DNA from: CAWUJK01 sp963922865 | Lineage (GTDB): Bacteria; Patescibacteriota; Gracilibacteria; BD1-5; UBA6164 | Reading direction: 5' to 3' | NCBI GenBank assembly: GCA_963922865.1 | Contig: CAWUJK010000013.1 | Location: forward strand, 1-31,411 | Length of the DNA stretch: 31,411 nucleotides | Part shown: in pieces, positions 8,802 to 18,987 of the stretch | Position numbering within the stretch: position 1 is the stretch's first letter | Layout: each line of letters begins with the position of its first letter | The notes under the pieces: model-generated | Database searches by the model: none | What the model saw: the letters and a program-made list of their open reading frames with translations, nothing else | What the model was told of the DNA's origin: nothing | Translations under genes and position numbers: made by a program

Positions 8802-9704
8802 ATGAAGAACAAGAATTATTTTATAACCTGAGATTTAGAAAAAACTTTGCCTGCATGAGTTTCAAATTTCCAGGATACAACTTTTAATATACCAGAAGAA
8901 ACAAGAAAAAAATTGTTTAGTATTATAAATGAGACTTTTGATGATGATGTGATAAATTTTACAGCTTTTGATGATATAGTAGAATTTTTTAAAAACTTGA
9001 ATAAAAAAGATGAGTTTATTTTATCTTTGGAGGATTCAATATACATAAATGATGCAGATTTTTATTTTAGTTCTACTAGGACTTATTGATCATGTGAATC
9101 AATTCTAGATAAACCTAGTGATTACCAAATTCTTCAAAGGAATTGAACCCCCATAAATTTGCAAAACCAAAACTTAATATTAGCATTAAAGAATTCTAAT
9201 AAAAAAGAAGTGGTTATTTGTGATGATTGATTTTTTTCTTGAGATACTTTATCAATAGTCATAGAAAATTTAAAAGAGATTTGAATTAGTATTAAAGAAG
9301 TAAGACTAGTAGTTAATTTTTCTTGAAGAGACAACTTAGATTGAGTTGAATTAAAATCAATGAAAAGTCCTTGTAATCCTATTGATTGGTTAGATGAAAG
9401 AGACCTAGTTTATTGAACTAAAAATGGATGAGCTTCATTTAAATATGATTGAAAAAATAACTGATTGCCTTATGTGTTTTCTAGAGAAATTGCAGATAAA
9501 AAAGCATCAATTCCTAAAGAGACTTCTCAAGAATTTTGCAAAAAAATTATTGATTTAAATATGGAAATTTGGCAGCAATTTCAAGAAAAGAATTGACTTA
9601 CTGTTAAACTAAAAGATTTAAATAGACTAGAATTTTTACAAGAAATTTATAATTGAAATTTAGCTATATTAGATATACTTCAATTGGAAAAAAATAAATT
9701 TTAA
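8802..9704 (+). CDS. Phosphoribosyltransferase-domain protein of unknown substrate
   Basis: A 300-residue protein. Residues 137-150 (VVICDDGFFSGDTL) match the PRPP-binding signature of type I phosphoribosyltransferases: hydrophobic strand, two acidic residues, then the xxSGxT loop, with Ser in the place of the usual Thr. The surroundings (helix with ENLKEIGISIKEV, then the strand RLVVNFSG) fit the same fold. The N-terminal ~110 residues are acidic and unrecognised, and the C-terminal ~110 residues, rich in Lys and Asp, match nothing I know. The base or acceptor cannot be named. No membrane segment is seen. It is the first gene after the His-type attenuator and lies 18 nt before the SLOG gene, so the two are probably co-transcribed. 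The leading FITGDLEKTL and the length make it longer than simple salvage enzymes. Confidence 0.65.
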
Positions 9705-9722
9705 TCTCTAATACTTAAAAAA

Positions 9723-10274
9723 ATGAATATAAAACAAGTTTGAGTTATGTGATCAGCTTCTGATTTATGATATAAAAAAGAAATAGAAAAAATTGCTTTT
9801 GAGCTTTGAAAGGCTTTAGCGAAAGATAATTATATATTAGTTTATTGAGCCGAAAAAGATTCAGATAGTTTATCTTCTGTTGCTTGAAGATGAGCAAAAA
9901 GTGAAAACTGAATTGTGGCTTGAGTAACATACTGAAATACCCCTGATATTTGGGGAGATATGAAAAACTATACGGATGTAATAATAAATACCTGAATGCA
10001 AAGATGAGGCTGAAGAGAATTTGTTTTAGTTTCTAGTTGTGATGCTATAATAGTTGTATGATGATGATCTTGAACTTTAAATGAGATGACAATTGCTTAT
10101 CAAAAAAAAATACCAATAATAACAATTAATTGAACTTGATGATGGGCTGATAAGCTATCTTGAAAATATATAGATGATAGGGCAAAAAATGATCCAGATA
10201 GATTTATTTGTAAATGAGTAGATAGTGTTGATGATGCTATAAATTACTTGATTGGTTTAGAGCAATGATTTTAA
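9723..10274 (+). CDS. SLOG/LOG superfamily protein (TIGR00725-like nucleotide-binding fold)
   Basis: A 183-residue protein with the full pattern of LOG-like Rossmann proteins: N-terminal VGVMGSASD, ELGKALAKDNYILVYGAE, TGMQRGGGREFVLVSSCDAIIVV, and the nucleotide-loop signature G113-GGSGTLNE121. In LOG enzymes the GGxGTxxE motif binds a nucleotide 5'-monophosphate and can cleave its N-glycosidic bond; the TIGR00725-like branch is less well defined, and related SLOG domains act as sensors of nucleotide ligands. The conserved R-G-x-G-R and E121 positions are present, so activity is possible. It is cytoplasmic. It follows the PRTase-domain gene closely; a joint role in nucleotide or ribosyl metabolism is an inference. 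Confidence 0.8.
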
Positions 10275-10354
10275 TTGATTATTTTGTGAATTTTAATATA
10301 CTTGTGTTGAGTATAGATTAATTTAGGTTTTTTGAAAATTAGATTTTTAAATTT

Positions 10355-10396
10355 ATGAGAAATGAAATTTTATATATGTTATTATTAATTTTTTAA
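10355..10396 (+). CDS. Possible 13-aa upstream ORF before the DNA methyltransferase
   Basis: ATG 10355 to TAA 10394-10396 encodes a 13-residue peptide with four Leu (TTA) codons, ending 1 nt before the methyltransferase ATG. Such spacing permits translational coupling, but a short ORF in AT-rich DNA easily arises by chance and no terminator hairpin accompanies it. Confidence 0.2.
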   Translation: MRNEILYMLLLIF

Positions 10397-10397
10397 A

Positions 10398-11180
10398 ATG
10401 CCAAAATTTAATGATTTAGATTTAAGAAATTGGAAGGATATAAATCTAGATATGGATAGTTTATGGATTATCCCAGAAAGAAAAAAATGATGAAAACATG
10501 ATAATTTTTATCATGGTAATTTTGTTCCACAAATCCCTGAGCATTTTATAAAAAGATATACTAAAAAATGATGATGGGTTTTAGATCCTTTTTTATGAAG
10601 TGCCACAACTGCTATTGAGTGTGAAAATTTATGAAGAAATATTGTTTGAATTGATATTCAAAAAGATCTTGTAAAAAGGGCTAAAGATATGATTGATAGT
10701 AAAAAAATACATGCACATTTTTGAGTATGAGATAGTAAAAGCAAAGAAACCAAACAAGATATAAAAAAGATTTTAAAACATAGAAAAGTTGATTGATTTG
10801 ATTTAGCTTTACTTCATCCTCCTTATGATAACATAATTGAATTTTCTGAAAAAAAAGAAGATTTATCAAATTGTAAAACCACAGAAAAATTTTATAAAGA
10901 ATTTTGAAAAGTTTTAGGAAATACATATATTTTATTAAATAAATGATGATATTGTATTGTTGTTATTTGAGATAAATATCAAAATAGTGAGTGGATACCT
11001 CTTTGATTTTGATGTATGGAAGAAGCAAGAAAAGTTGGTTTTAAATTAAAAAGTATTATAGTAAAAAATATAGAAGGAAATAGATGAAAAGCTGGAACTT
11101 GAGGAATTTGGAAGTATAGAGCATTGAGTAGTGATTACTATTTATTTAAACATGAGTATATTTTAGTTTTTAAGAGGTAA
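10398..11180 (+). CDS. DNA methyltransferase, amino-methylating (N6-A or N4-C) class
   Basis: A 260-residue protein. Residues about 35-60 (NFYHGNFVPQIPEHFIKRYT) form the motif X-like region that precedes the cofactor site. D63-PFLGSATT71 is motif I for S-adenosylmethionine, followed by the acidic end of strand 2 in NIVGIDIQ. LLH140PPY143 is the catalytic motif IV, with His where DPPY/NPPY/SPPY is usual. The order is X-I-IV. Base specificity cannot be read safely. It is the first gene of a cluster with Abi-alpha, an HNH nuclease, an XRE regulator and a D12-type methyltransferase. Two methyltransferases with one nuclease suit an asymmetric recognition site whose strands are methylated separately. 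The next gene starts 4 nt after the stop. Confidence 0.82.
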
Positions 11181-11184
11181 AAGG

Positions 11185-12003
11185 ATGGATGATAAAAATT
11201 TCAATTTAATTAGATTAGATAATAAGTTAGCAGAAAAAATTTATGATGATGTATTTTCTAGTTCATTTCAAAAAGCTTGAAATGCTTTATGAAACATTAT
11301 TTGATTAGTTACAAGTATAACTATTCCTATTGCTATGATGAATAATTATACAAATTTTGTTTTACAAGAAAATATTAGAAAATATGAAGAAAAATTAAAT
11401 AGTATAGAAGAAAAAAATATAATTAAAGTTGAACCTGAAATATGAGTTCCAATCTTAGATAAATTAACCTATACTAAAAATGAAAATATATCAGATTTAT
11501 TTTTAGAATTATTAAAAAAAGCATCAAATAAAAATGAACTTTCTAAAACTCATCCTAGATATGTAAAAATTATAGAAAATTTATGTGAAGATGAAGCAAT
11601 TATTTTAAATTATTTTCATACAAAAAATATTTTTAGAATTGCTTGTCTTGATTTAGTTCTAAAGAATGATAAAGATGAATGGATAAACATAAAAAGATAT
11701 TTTTCAAAATTAAACAATTTAGATAATCTAAAAGAAAAAAACAATTTAGAAAGTTATATTACTAATCTTTTTTCTTTAGGAATTATAGAAAATCCTGATA
11801 ATGGAAATTATATCCCTGAAGAAAATTTATATAAAGACTTAAAAAAAGATAATTCCTTGATTGAATTAGGAAAAATAGCTTTAAATAAATATAAAGTTAC
11901 TAATCCTGAATATGACAAAGTTGATCAAAAAAAATGAATGTTAGCATTGAGTCAATTATGAAAATGATTTTTAGAATCTATTTTTAGCGAAAAAATAAAA
12001 TAA
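11185..12003 (+). CDS. DUF4393 / Abi-alpha family protein
   Basis: A 272-residue protein with the hallmarks of DUF4393 (Abi-alpha): a Gly/Ala/Ile-rich segment near residues 30-50 (ALGNIIGLVTSITIPIAMM) that may contact a membrane, then EENIRKYEEKLNSI, then the family's best conserved block EPEIGVPILDKLTYTKNE with LFLELLKKAS and THPRYVKIIENL. The C-terminal half resembles a winged-helix region (LESYITNLFSLGIIENP). The family is linked to abortive infection against phages and often sits beside restriction systems; the mechanism is not established. The gene starts 4 nt after the first methyltransferase and 26 nt precede the nuclease, so it is embedded in the R-M cluster and probably translated from the same message. 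Confidence 0.82.
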
Positions 12004-12029
12004 TTTCTTTATTTATTATTAATAATTTA

Positions 12030-12701
12030 ATGATTAAAAACCCGTTCAAATCTAAAACAACATCTCACCATGATTTTGAAATTCTAAAAGATTTAAAATG
12101 GCATTGTACAAAATGCGAATTAAAATCCGGACAAGCAAAAACTTGGCAAGTTTGGAGACAAGAAAAATGAATTCAGTTAGATAAAGATGAAAAATGAAAC
12201 TGGTTTAAAAATATTTTATGTTCAAAATGTAATATTAAAACTATTCATAGAAAACTTTTGTCTACTAAAATTTTAGACAAAACAAAATCTAGATCTTGAG
12301 TAAATCTTAAAATCTCAAAAAAAGTAAAAGATCTTTATAAAAATGAAGAAGCATTTTTTTTAAGAAAATTTACACCAAACCAACTAGAAGTTGATCATAA
12401 ATTTCCACAAATAAGATGGAATAAAAATGAAGATGATAATAATAAATTATCTGATGAAGAACTAAAAAATAAATTTATTTTGCTAACAAGATCAAATAAT
12501 TTATTGAAATCAAGACAATGTGAAAAATGTTTTGAAACTTGAGAAAGATGAGTTTTTCCTTGAGTTTATTTTTGGTATAAATGAAAAAAAAATTGGGATC
12601 AAAAAATTAATAAACATAATGAAACTTGATGTATTTGATGTTTTTGGTATGATCCTTATAAATGGAGAGAAGAATTAAACAAAAAAATAAAAAGTTCATA
12701 A
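12030..12701 (+). CDS. HNH-type (beta-beta-alpha-metal) restriction endonuclease with Cys-pair zinc sites
   Basis: A 223-residue protein. E-V-D122-H123 in LEVDHKFPQIRW is the first HNH element, with H123 as the likely general base. The second half has NN157LLKSRQ followed by C164EKC167; three more Cys pairs, C26TKC29, C64SKC67 and CIGC near residue 205, suggest structural zinc. This layout fits small type II restriction nucleases of the HNH class; it is flanked by methyltransferase genes, which supports a restriction role rather than a homing enzyme. The recognition site is unknown. The C-terminal GCFWYDPYKWREEL is Trp/Tyr-rich and probably part of the fold. Many glycines are TGA, so the enzyme would be truncated in a standard-code host. 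The stop falls in the first of two direct repeats (12690-12727). Confidence 0.78.
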
Positions 12702-12727
12702 AATATATAAAAAAAGTTCATAAAATA
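12690..12727 (+). repeat. Two 16-bp direct repeats, possible operator
   Basis: AAAAGTTCATAAAATA occurs at 12690-12705 and again at 12712-12727, a 22-bp period, about two helical turns. The pair lies just upstream of the XRE gene at 12755 and overlaps the end of the endonuclease gene. Controller proteins of R-M systems bind repeated sites next to their own gene, so this may be the operator of that regulator. Low-complexity duplication is the alternative. Confidence 0.5.
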
Positions 12728-12754
12728 CTTGATTTTTAAAAATAAAATATTACA

Positions 12755-12958
12755 ATGTCTAAGTTAGATAAAAATTTAATAAGAAAACTTATGCTGGAAA
12801 AATGAATTTCTACACAAACTGACCTTGCTAAAGTTTTAGGTATATCAAAAAGCCAGTTATCAAATTTACTTTCTGATAAATTTAATCCTATAAAAAGTAA
12901 TATTCAAGAAATTGCTGATTTTTTTGAAATAGACCCTATAAAATTACTAAAAAAATAA
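12755..12958 (+). CDS. XRE-family helix-turn-helix regulator (R-M controller-like)
   Basis: A 67-residue single-domain protein. The helix-turn-helix covers about residues 19-45 (TQTDLAKVLGISKSQLSNLLS), followed by IQEIADFFEIDPIKLL, the usual fourth and fifth helices of the Cro/C1/XRE fold. The size matches C proteins of type II R-M systems and plasmid or phage repressors. It lies between the nuclease and the second methyltransferase, with 4 nt to the latter, and is preceded by two direct repeats that could be its binding site. The likely role is timing of nuclease and methyltransferase expression, inferred from context. Confidence 0.82.
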
Positions 12959-12962
12959 CCCT

Positions 12963-14033
12963 ATGAACTACATCTGATCCAAAAAATCACTTTTAGAATT
13001 TCTAGAAGAAAATATAAACAAAGTAGTATGAAAAAAAGATTATATTTTTTCTGATCTTTTCGCTGGAACAGGAATAGTTTGAAGACATTTCAAAGAAAAA
13101 TGACATTCAATAATAGCAAATGATATGCAATATTATAGTTATGTGTTAAACAAAAATTATATAGAAAATCATAAACCTTTACCATTTTTTGGCTTACAAA
13201 AAGAAATACCAGAATTATTTGTGTCTGATCTACATAATTCAAAATATTTAGTTTTAGAATATTTGGAAAAAATAAAGCCTAAAAAATGATTTATATATAA
13301 AAACTATTCTCTATCTTGAACAAAATGACAAGAATTTGAAAGAATGTATTTTAGTGATGAAAATGCAATGAAGTGTGACGGAATAAGGACAAAAATAGAA
13401 AATTGGAAAAAAGATAAAAAAATAACAAATAAAGAATATTATTTTTTACTCGCAAGTCTACTTGAAAACATAGATAAAGTAGCAAATACAGCAAGTGTTT
13501 ATTGAGCATTTTTAAAAAAATTAAAAAAATCAGCCAGGAATCTAATGACACTAAAACCAGCAGATTTTTTCTTAAACGATAATGAACATCAAGTTTATAA
13601 TTTTGATGTGAATAACTTAATAAAAAATACAACTCATGATGTGGTTTATTTAGATCCTCCCTATAATCATAGACAATATTCTTGAAATTACCATATACTT
13701 GAAACAATAGCAAAGTATGACAATCCAAAAATAAAATGAAAAACTTGAATGAGAGATTGTTCTAATCAAAAATCAACTTATTGTAAAAAAGCAGAAGTAA
13801 AAAAATCATTTCAAAACTTGATAGAAAACATAGATGCAAAATATATTTTTTTAAGTTATAATGACGAATGATTAATGACCCATCAAGAAATAAAAGAAAT
13901 AATGAGTTCTAGATGAGATTATTGATTATTTAAAAAGCAATACAAAAGATTCAAAGCAGATAAAACAGAAAATAGAAAACACAAAAAAAATAATGTTACA
14001 GAATATCTACATTATATCAAAATAAAGCAATAA
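12963..14033 (+). CDS. D12-class adenine-N6 DNA methyltransferase
   Basis: A 356-residue protein that begins MNYIGSKKSLLEFL, the motif X typical of Dam/DpnM-like D12 enzymes. D31-LFAGTG37 is motif I for S-adenosylmethionine, and YLD231PPYNHRQY is the catalytic motif IV. YIFLSYNDEG near the C-terminus corresponds to the conserved strand after motif VI. The region between I and IV (about residues 60-220) contains the target-recognition insert. It should transfer a methyl group to adenine N6 in the site cut by the neighbouring HNH nuclease. It overlaps its own terminator: the TAA stop lies in the loop of a hairpin (14021-14045). It is the last gene of the R-M cluster. Confidence 0.88.
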
Positions 14034-14050
14034 ATTTGCTTTATTTTTTT
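14021..14050 (+). terminator. Intrinsic terminator overlapping the end of the D12 methyltransferase gene
   Basis: A perfect 10-bp stem (14021-14030 with 14036-14045) has a 5-nt loop containing the TAA stop codon, followed by a T run. The last three sense codons therefore form the 5' arm. A ribosome at the stop would melt the hairpin, coupling translation to termination efficiency. Confidence 0.75.
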
Positions 14051-14076
14051 GAATAAAATAGATTATTTATTATAAT
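14049..14076 (+). promoter_or_regulatory. Promoter of dnaE
   Basis: TTGAAT (14049-14054) and a consensus TATAAT (14071-14076) with 16-bp spacing lie directly after the methyltransferase terminator; the -35 overlaps the end of its T run. Transcription would begin near 14083, about 32 nt before the dnaE ATG. Confidence 0.6.
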
Positions 14077-14114
14077 GAACAAAATTATTAAAGATTAATA
14101 AAAAAAATAATCAA

Positions 14115-17100
14115 ATGCCTTTTGTTCACTTACACAATCATAGTCACTACTCAATTTTAGAATGACTACCCAAACCAGCAGAATATGCAAAAAAAGCTAA
14201 AGAGTTTGGTATGCAAGCAGTTGCTCTTACTGATACATCAAATGTTTATGGATGCCATGAATTTTATAAAGCCTGTTTACAAGAGTGAGTAAAACCTATT
14301 TTATGAACAGAAATATTTATTGAGTCTAGCCTAGATCCTGCTATAAGTCATAAACTTGTCCTTTTAGCAAAAGACCTAAAATGATATAGAAATATCATAA
14401 ATTTAGTTACTAAAGCTAGTTTGGATAATCCTTGAACTAAAGCCAAAATCAAATTTGAGGATATAGTTGAAATAAAAAATAAACAAAAAGATTTAAGATT
14501 AATTGCTTTATCTTGACCTATATCTTGAGAAATACCATTTTATATATTATCTTGAAAAACAGATAAACAAATATTTGAAAAAATAAAAGATTACCAAAAA
14601 GTTTTTGGGTTTGACGATTTTTATTTAGAACTTTTAGAACATCCTGATATACCTAAACAATCACTTGTAACAAAAGAGCTAATTAGAATTTCTAAACAAT
14701 ACAAAATTCCAGTAGTAGCAGCACATGATACATACTACATTGATAAACAAGATAAAACTACACAAGATGTAATAAAAGCCCTTTGAACATGACACGAGCT
14801 TGAAAATCCAGATAGACCCACTCTTATAAACTGAGATTATTCTTTTTTGAGTGAGCAAGAAATGCAAATGCTTTTTTGATTTTTACCAGAAGCTTTGGAA
14901 AATACTCAAAAAATAGCAGATAAAATAGATATAAAAATAAAAACTTGATGAGCGCTAATACCAACTTTTGAATTACCAGAAAGAGATAAACAAGTTTATA
15001 ATAGAGCATTAGAATTTGAAAAAAAGGATCCTAACTATTCAAATATAAAAACATTAGATATTAGTGAATGGTATCTTAGATATTTGTCTTTTAAAGGTTT
15101 AAACTATAGATTTAATTTTAATTTAGACCAAGAGACTATTTTTGAGCTTATAAAAAAGCTTGATAAACCATCTTTAGATAAAGAACTAACACAAACCTTT
15201 CCTGAAGAACTCAAGAAACTATCTTTAACTTATTATACAGATAAAAAAAAGGAAATTATTTCGTCTTTATCAAAAGAAAAACAAGACATAATTGATAGGC
15301 TTGAGTATGAGCTTATAGTAGTTCGTGAAATGTGATTTGATGGATATTTTTTGATAGTAGCAGATTATATAAATTGGGCACGCCAAAACGATATTCCAGT
15401 TTGACCTGGTAGATGATCAGCTGCTTGAAGTTTGATGGCGTATTTATCATGAATAACTGATTTAGATCCACTAAAATATGATTTACTTTTTGAAAGATTT
15501 TTAAATCCAGCAAGAATATCTATGCCCGATATAGATACTGATTTTGCTGATAATGAACTTTATAAAGTTATAGATTATTGTACAAAAAAATATGGTGAAG
15601 ATAAGGTTGTTAGAGTTTGTACTTTTGGTACTTTTGCTGCTCGTGCCGCTGTTAAAGATGTATGAAGAGTCTATGGAATAGCTTTTTGAGAAATGAATAA
15701 TTTAGCTAAATCTATACCAGAAAAAGCTTGAACTAAACTTGAAAAAGCACTAAAAGATTCTATAGAATTTGCTGAATTTTACAAAGATAAAAAATATACA
15801 AAACTTATAGATAGTGCTTTAAAGATAGAATGAAATGTAAGGCAACTATGAGTGCATGCTTGTGCTGTAATTATAGCTCCAGAGCCTATGACTAACTTTA
15901 CCGCTTTACAACACCCTCCAAAAGATGATACATCAGTTGTTACTCAATATTCAGCTTGACCTTTGGAAGATTTGTGACTTTTAAAAATGGATTTTTTGTG
16001 ACTTAAAAACTTGACTGTTATAAAAGATACAAAACAAATAATTGAAAAAAATAAATGAATTCAAATTGATATGTTAAATCTTGATATGTCAGATAGTAAA
16101 GCTTTGGAGGTCTTTGTTTTATGAGATACATCTTGAGTTTTTCAATTTGAGTCTGATTGAATGAGGAAATATCTGCGTGACCTAAAACCAAACTCTTTTG
16201 ATGATCTCATAGCTATGGTATCACTTTATAGACCTTGACCTCTTGCCTATATACCTACCTATATTGATAGAAAATATTGAAAAGAAGAAATTCAATATAT
16301 GACTAAAGATTTAATAGATATAATGAAAAAATCTTGATATGATGATGAAACTATAGATACACAAAAACTTATGTTGGAAAAAGATTTAAAAAAGATTTTG
16401 GATGTAACTTACTGAATTGCAGTATATCAAGAACAGCTTATATTTATAGTTCAATATATGGCTTGATTTTCTCTTTGAGAAGCAGATTTACTTAGAAGAT
16501 GAATATGAAAAAAGAAATTGGAAGTTATAGAGGCTTTAAAAAAAGAATTTATAGAAAAAGGAGAAAAATATAGATGATATAAACCGGAAGTAAGCAAGTA
16601 TATATACGAAGAAATGATTCAACCTGCAGCTAATTACTCATTTAATAAATCTCATGCTGCCTGTTATGCTTTCATATCTTATCAAACAGCTTATTTAAAA
16701 GCTTATTATCCTACAGAATTCTTAACATCCTTGATGAGTAGTGATGAAGAAAATATAGATAGAATCGAGATGGAGGTATGAGAATGTGAATCAAAATGAA
16801 TTTCTGTATTGCCCCCAAATGTAAACTCTTCATTAAAACATTTTACTTATTTAGATGATAAAACTATAAGATTTGGGCTTAAAGCTATAAAGTGAATTTG
16901 AGATTGACCTATAAACAAAATAATTGAAGCTAGAAATGATGAAAAATTTAAAACTTTGGAAGATTTTATAGAAAGATGTGGTAAAGAAGTAATAAATAAA
17001 AAAACCTTAGAAGCGCTTATAAAATCATGAGCTTTAGATAATTTTGAGCAAAGAAATAAGATGTTGTCTTGAGTAGCTAACATGATTTCTTTTTGTAGAA

Positions 17101-18032
17101 AAGATGAAAAAAAGAAGCAAACAAATCAAATATGACTTTTTGATAATTGAGGTGAATTTGAGGAAAAATTGGAGTTGGAAGATTGTTGTGCTATGAGTTT
17201 TGAAGACAAACTTTCTTGAGAAAAAGAAGTTATATGATTTTGGGTTTCGGGCCATCCTTTGGATGGTCTTGGTAGATATTGCTTAAAAAAAAGTCAAAAT
17301 ACTCAAAAATTGAAAATGAGTTTTTCTGAATTAAAAACTTTAGAAGATAAGCAAAACTTATCTGAAAATATTGATGTTGATTTAGAAAAAAAACAACAAG
17401 AAGTAAGTGTTATATGAGTTATTAGTGATTTTAGAAAAGTTTTTACTAAAACATGAAAGGCTATGATTTTTTTGTATTGTGAATGATATGATTATGATTT
17501 TGAGGTTAGTTTATTTTCAAAAGATGTTGAAAAATATGAAGATAAAATAGAAAATTTTAAGATAGTTTTACTGGAAGGATATTTAGATATTAATTTAGAG
17601 TATTCTAGAAAATCAATAAGACCTAAATTTGATTCACTAAAAATAACAACTATAACAAAAGTTAGAGAAAATGCTAAGGCTGATTGAATTTTTGATAAAG
17701 ATGTAAAGAGACTTAAAAATAAGAACTTAAATTATGTTGATCAAAACTCTTCTCAAAGTGATGATTTTGAGAAAAAACTTGATGAAAAGATTTCTAGCAG
17801 TAAAATTGAAAAACAAGAAAAAATAAGTGATTCAAATCAATATATTTTAGATATACCATCTAAAGCAAAAAAAGAGGATTTATTTGAATTGAAAGATTTC
17901 TTACTTTCTCAAAAAACTTGAAATATAGAAGTTTTTGTAAATTTAGAATGACAAAAAATTAGTACAAAAATAAGTATTTTAGATACTAAAAATTTGGAGA
18001 ATTGGATTTTTAAAAAGTGGGAGGATTTTTAA
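14115..18032 (+). CDS. dnaE: DNA polymerase III alpha subunit
   Basis: A 1305-residue replicative polymerase, somewhat longer than the ~1160 of E. coli DnaE. Order: N-terminal PHP domain (HLHNHSHYSILEGL at residues 5-18, with the His cluster kept), palm with the loop G430PGRGSAAGS and the catalytic pair D472/D474 in PDIDTDF, third catalytic Asp D626 in KMDFLGLKNL, then RQLGVHACAVIIAP, thumb and fingers, helix-hairpin-helix (FGLKAIKGIGDGPINKI), and an OB fold starting near residue 1097 (VSVIGVISDF). All three metal-binding Asp residues are present. The C-terminal ~130 residues are Lys/Asp-rich and divergent. Many conserved glycines are TGA codons, which fixes the genetic code of this genome. 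It has its own promoter and no partner replication gene nearby. Confidence 0.97.
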
Positions 18033-18069
18033 TTATTTAATAAATAAAAAAAAATGAAAAGTATGTTTT

Positions 18070-18109
18070 GGCTTATAAGCCTTGACATTAAAAAAATATT
18101 ACATAAAAT
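18070..18109 (+). promoter_or_regulatory. Promoter with adjoining 12-bp palindrome upstream of the HAD-like gene
   Basis: TTGACA (18082-18087) and TAAAAT (18104-18109), 16 bp apart, form a good sigma70-type promoter. A perfect palindrome GGCTTATAAGCC (18070-18081) abuts the -35 and could be an operator. An AAGGAG at 18120-18125 is too far from the ATG at 18162 to serve as its ribosome-binding site, and no in-frame start lies nearer. Confidence 0.55.
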
Positions 18110-18161
18110 CTCATAAATTAAGGAGAAATTTATATTTTGTTTTTATTAAAAACAATAAAAA

Positions 18162-18872
18162 ATGTCTTTCAATTTTAAATCTATAAATGATAATATAGAA
18201 AATTCAGTCACAACCCAAATGTGTCCAATCCTTTCGCTACAAGATTTTAAAACTATATGATTTAAAAACGAAAAAGATATACTTTTCTTGTTAAACCAAC
18301 TTAATTCACTTGATTTTAGACCCGAAATCACTTTAGACATGATTGATTTAGACGATACGCTATACTCTAGAGACCAACAAATACAAGAATCACAATGGAG
18401 TGATAATAGAGCAGAGAAATGAAATCAAGTTGTTTTGGAAAAATATTGAATAGCAAACTTTACTGAAAAATATTATAAATATAGCGATATAGTGAAATCA
18501 TTATTGGAAGTTTTAATTTCTAAACAATCATTAATCATAACAGCTTGAATACCAGCAATACAATTTGGGAAATTGAATAGATTAGATATTAACCCATCAA
18601 CCCTACCAGTAATTGTTTCTTCAAAAACAAACCAAAAAACAGTCAAACTAGTATCCTATATAGTTAATAATTTAAAATTTAAACCTTGAAAAATTATTAT
18701 ATATGATGACAAAGTAGGTGATTTTCATAAAAAAATACCTTCATTATCAAAAATATTATGAATAGAAATTGTTGTTAATAAAGTTGAGTTATCCAAACAA
18801 GACCCTACAAAAATATTATCTCTAAATCAGAAAATATATATTTCTTGAGAAATTCCAAACTTTAATCACTAA
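18162..18872 (+). CDS. HAD-superfamily-like hydrolase
   Basis: A 236-residue protein. MID62LD64DTLYSR is the DxDxT motif I, with D62 as nucleophile and D64 as acid/base; SLIITAG supplies the motif II Ser/Thr, and KIIIYDDKVGDF the motif IV acidic pair. A Lys for motif III is plausible in SSKTNQKTV. The first ~55 residues are an unrecognised extension. The enzyme would hydrolyse phosphate esters, but the substrate cannot be inferred. No signal peptide. The gene stands alone between dnaE and the giant gene, with its own promoter and a downstream terminator. Confidence 0.72.
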
Positions 18873-18919
18873 TTTGTAGTGATATAAAAAACTAAAAAAT
18901 TAAATAAAAAAACTTGTTT

Positions 18920-18960
18920 AAAAGGACTTTTTAACTATTATCTTAATAAGTCCTTTTTGC
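18920..18960 (+). terminator. Terminator after the HAD-like gene
   Basis: A 10-bp stem AAAAGGACTT (18920-18929) with AAGTCCTTTT (18948-18957) has an 18-nt loop and ends in T residues. It separates the HAD-like gene from the giant gene. Confidence 0.7.
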
Positions 18961-18987
18961 TTTAACAACTGAGCTAAAATATAAAAT

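Noticed and set aside
13351..13728. A 125-aa minus-strand ORF inside the D12 methyltransferase
   Set aside because: Low-complexity Leu/Phe/Tyr-rich translation antisense to a well-supported gene; a typical AT-rich shadow.
14115..18032. TGA as tryptophan (code 4, Mollicutes-like)
   Set aside because: TGA falls at conserved glycines (DnaE G430, G434, G438; P-loops) while conserved Trp positions use TGG.
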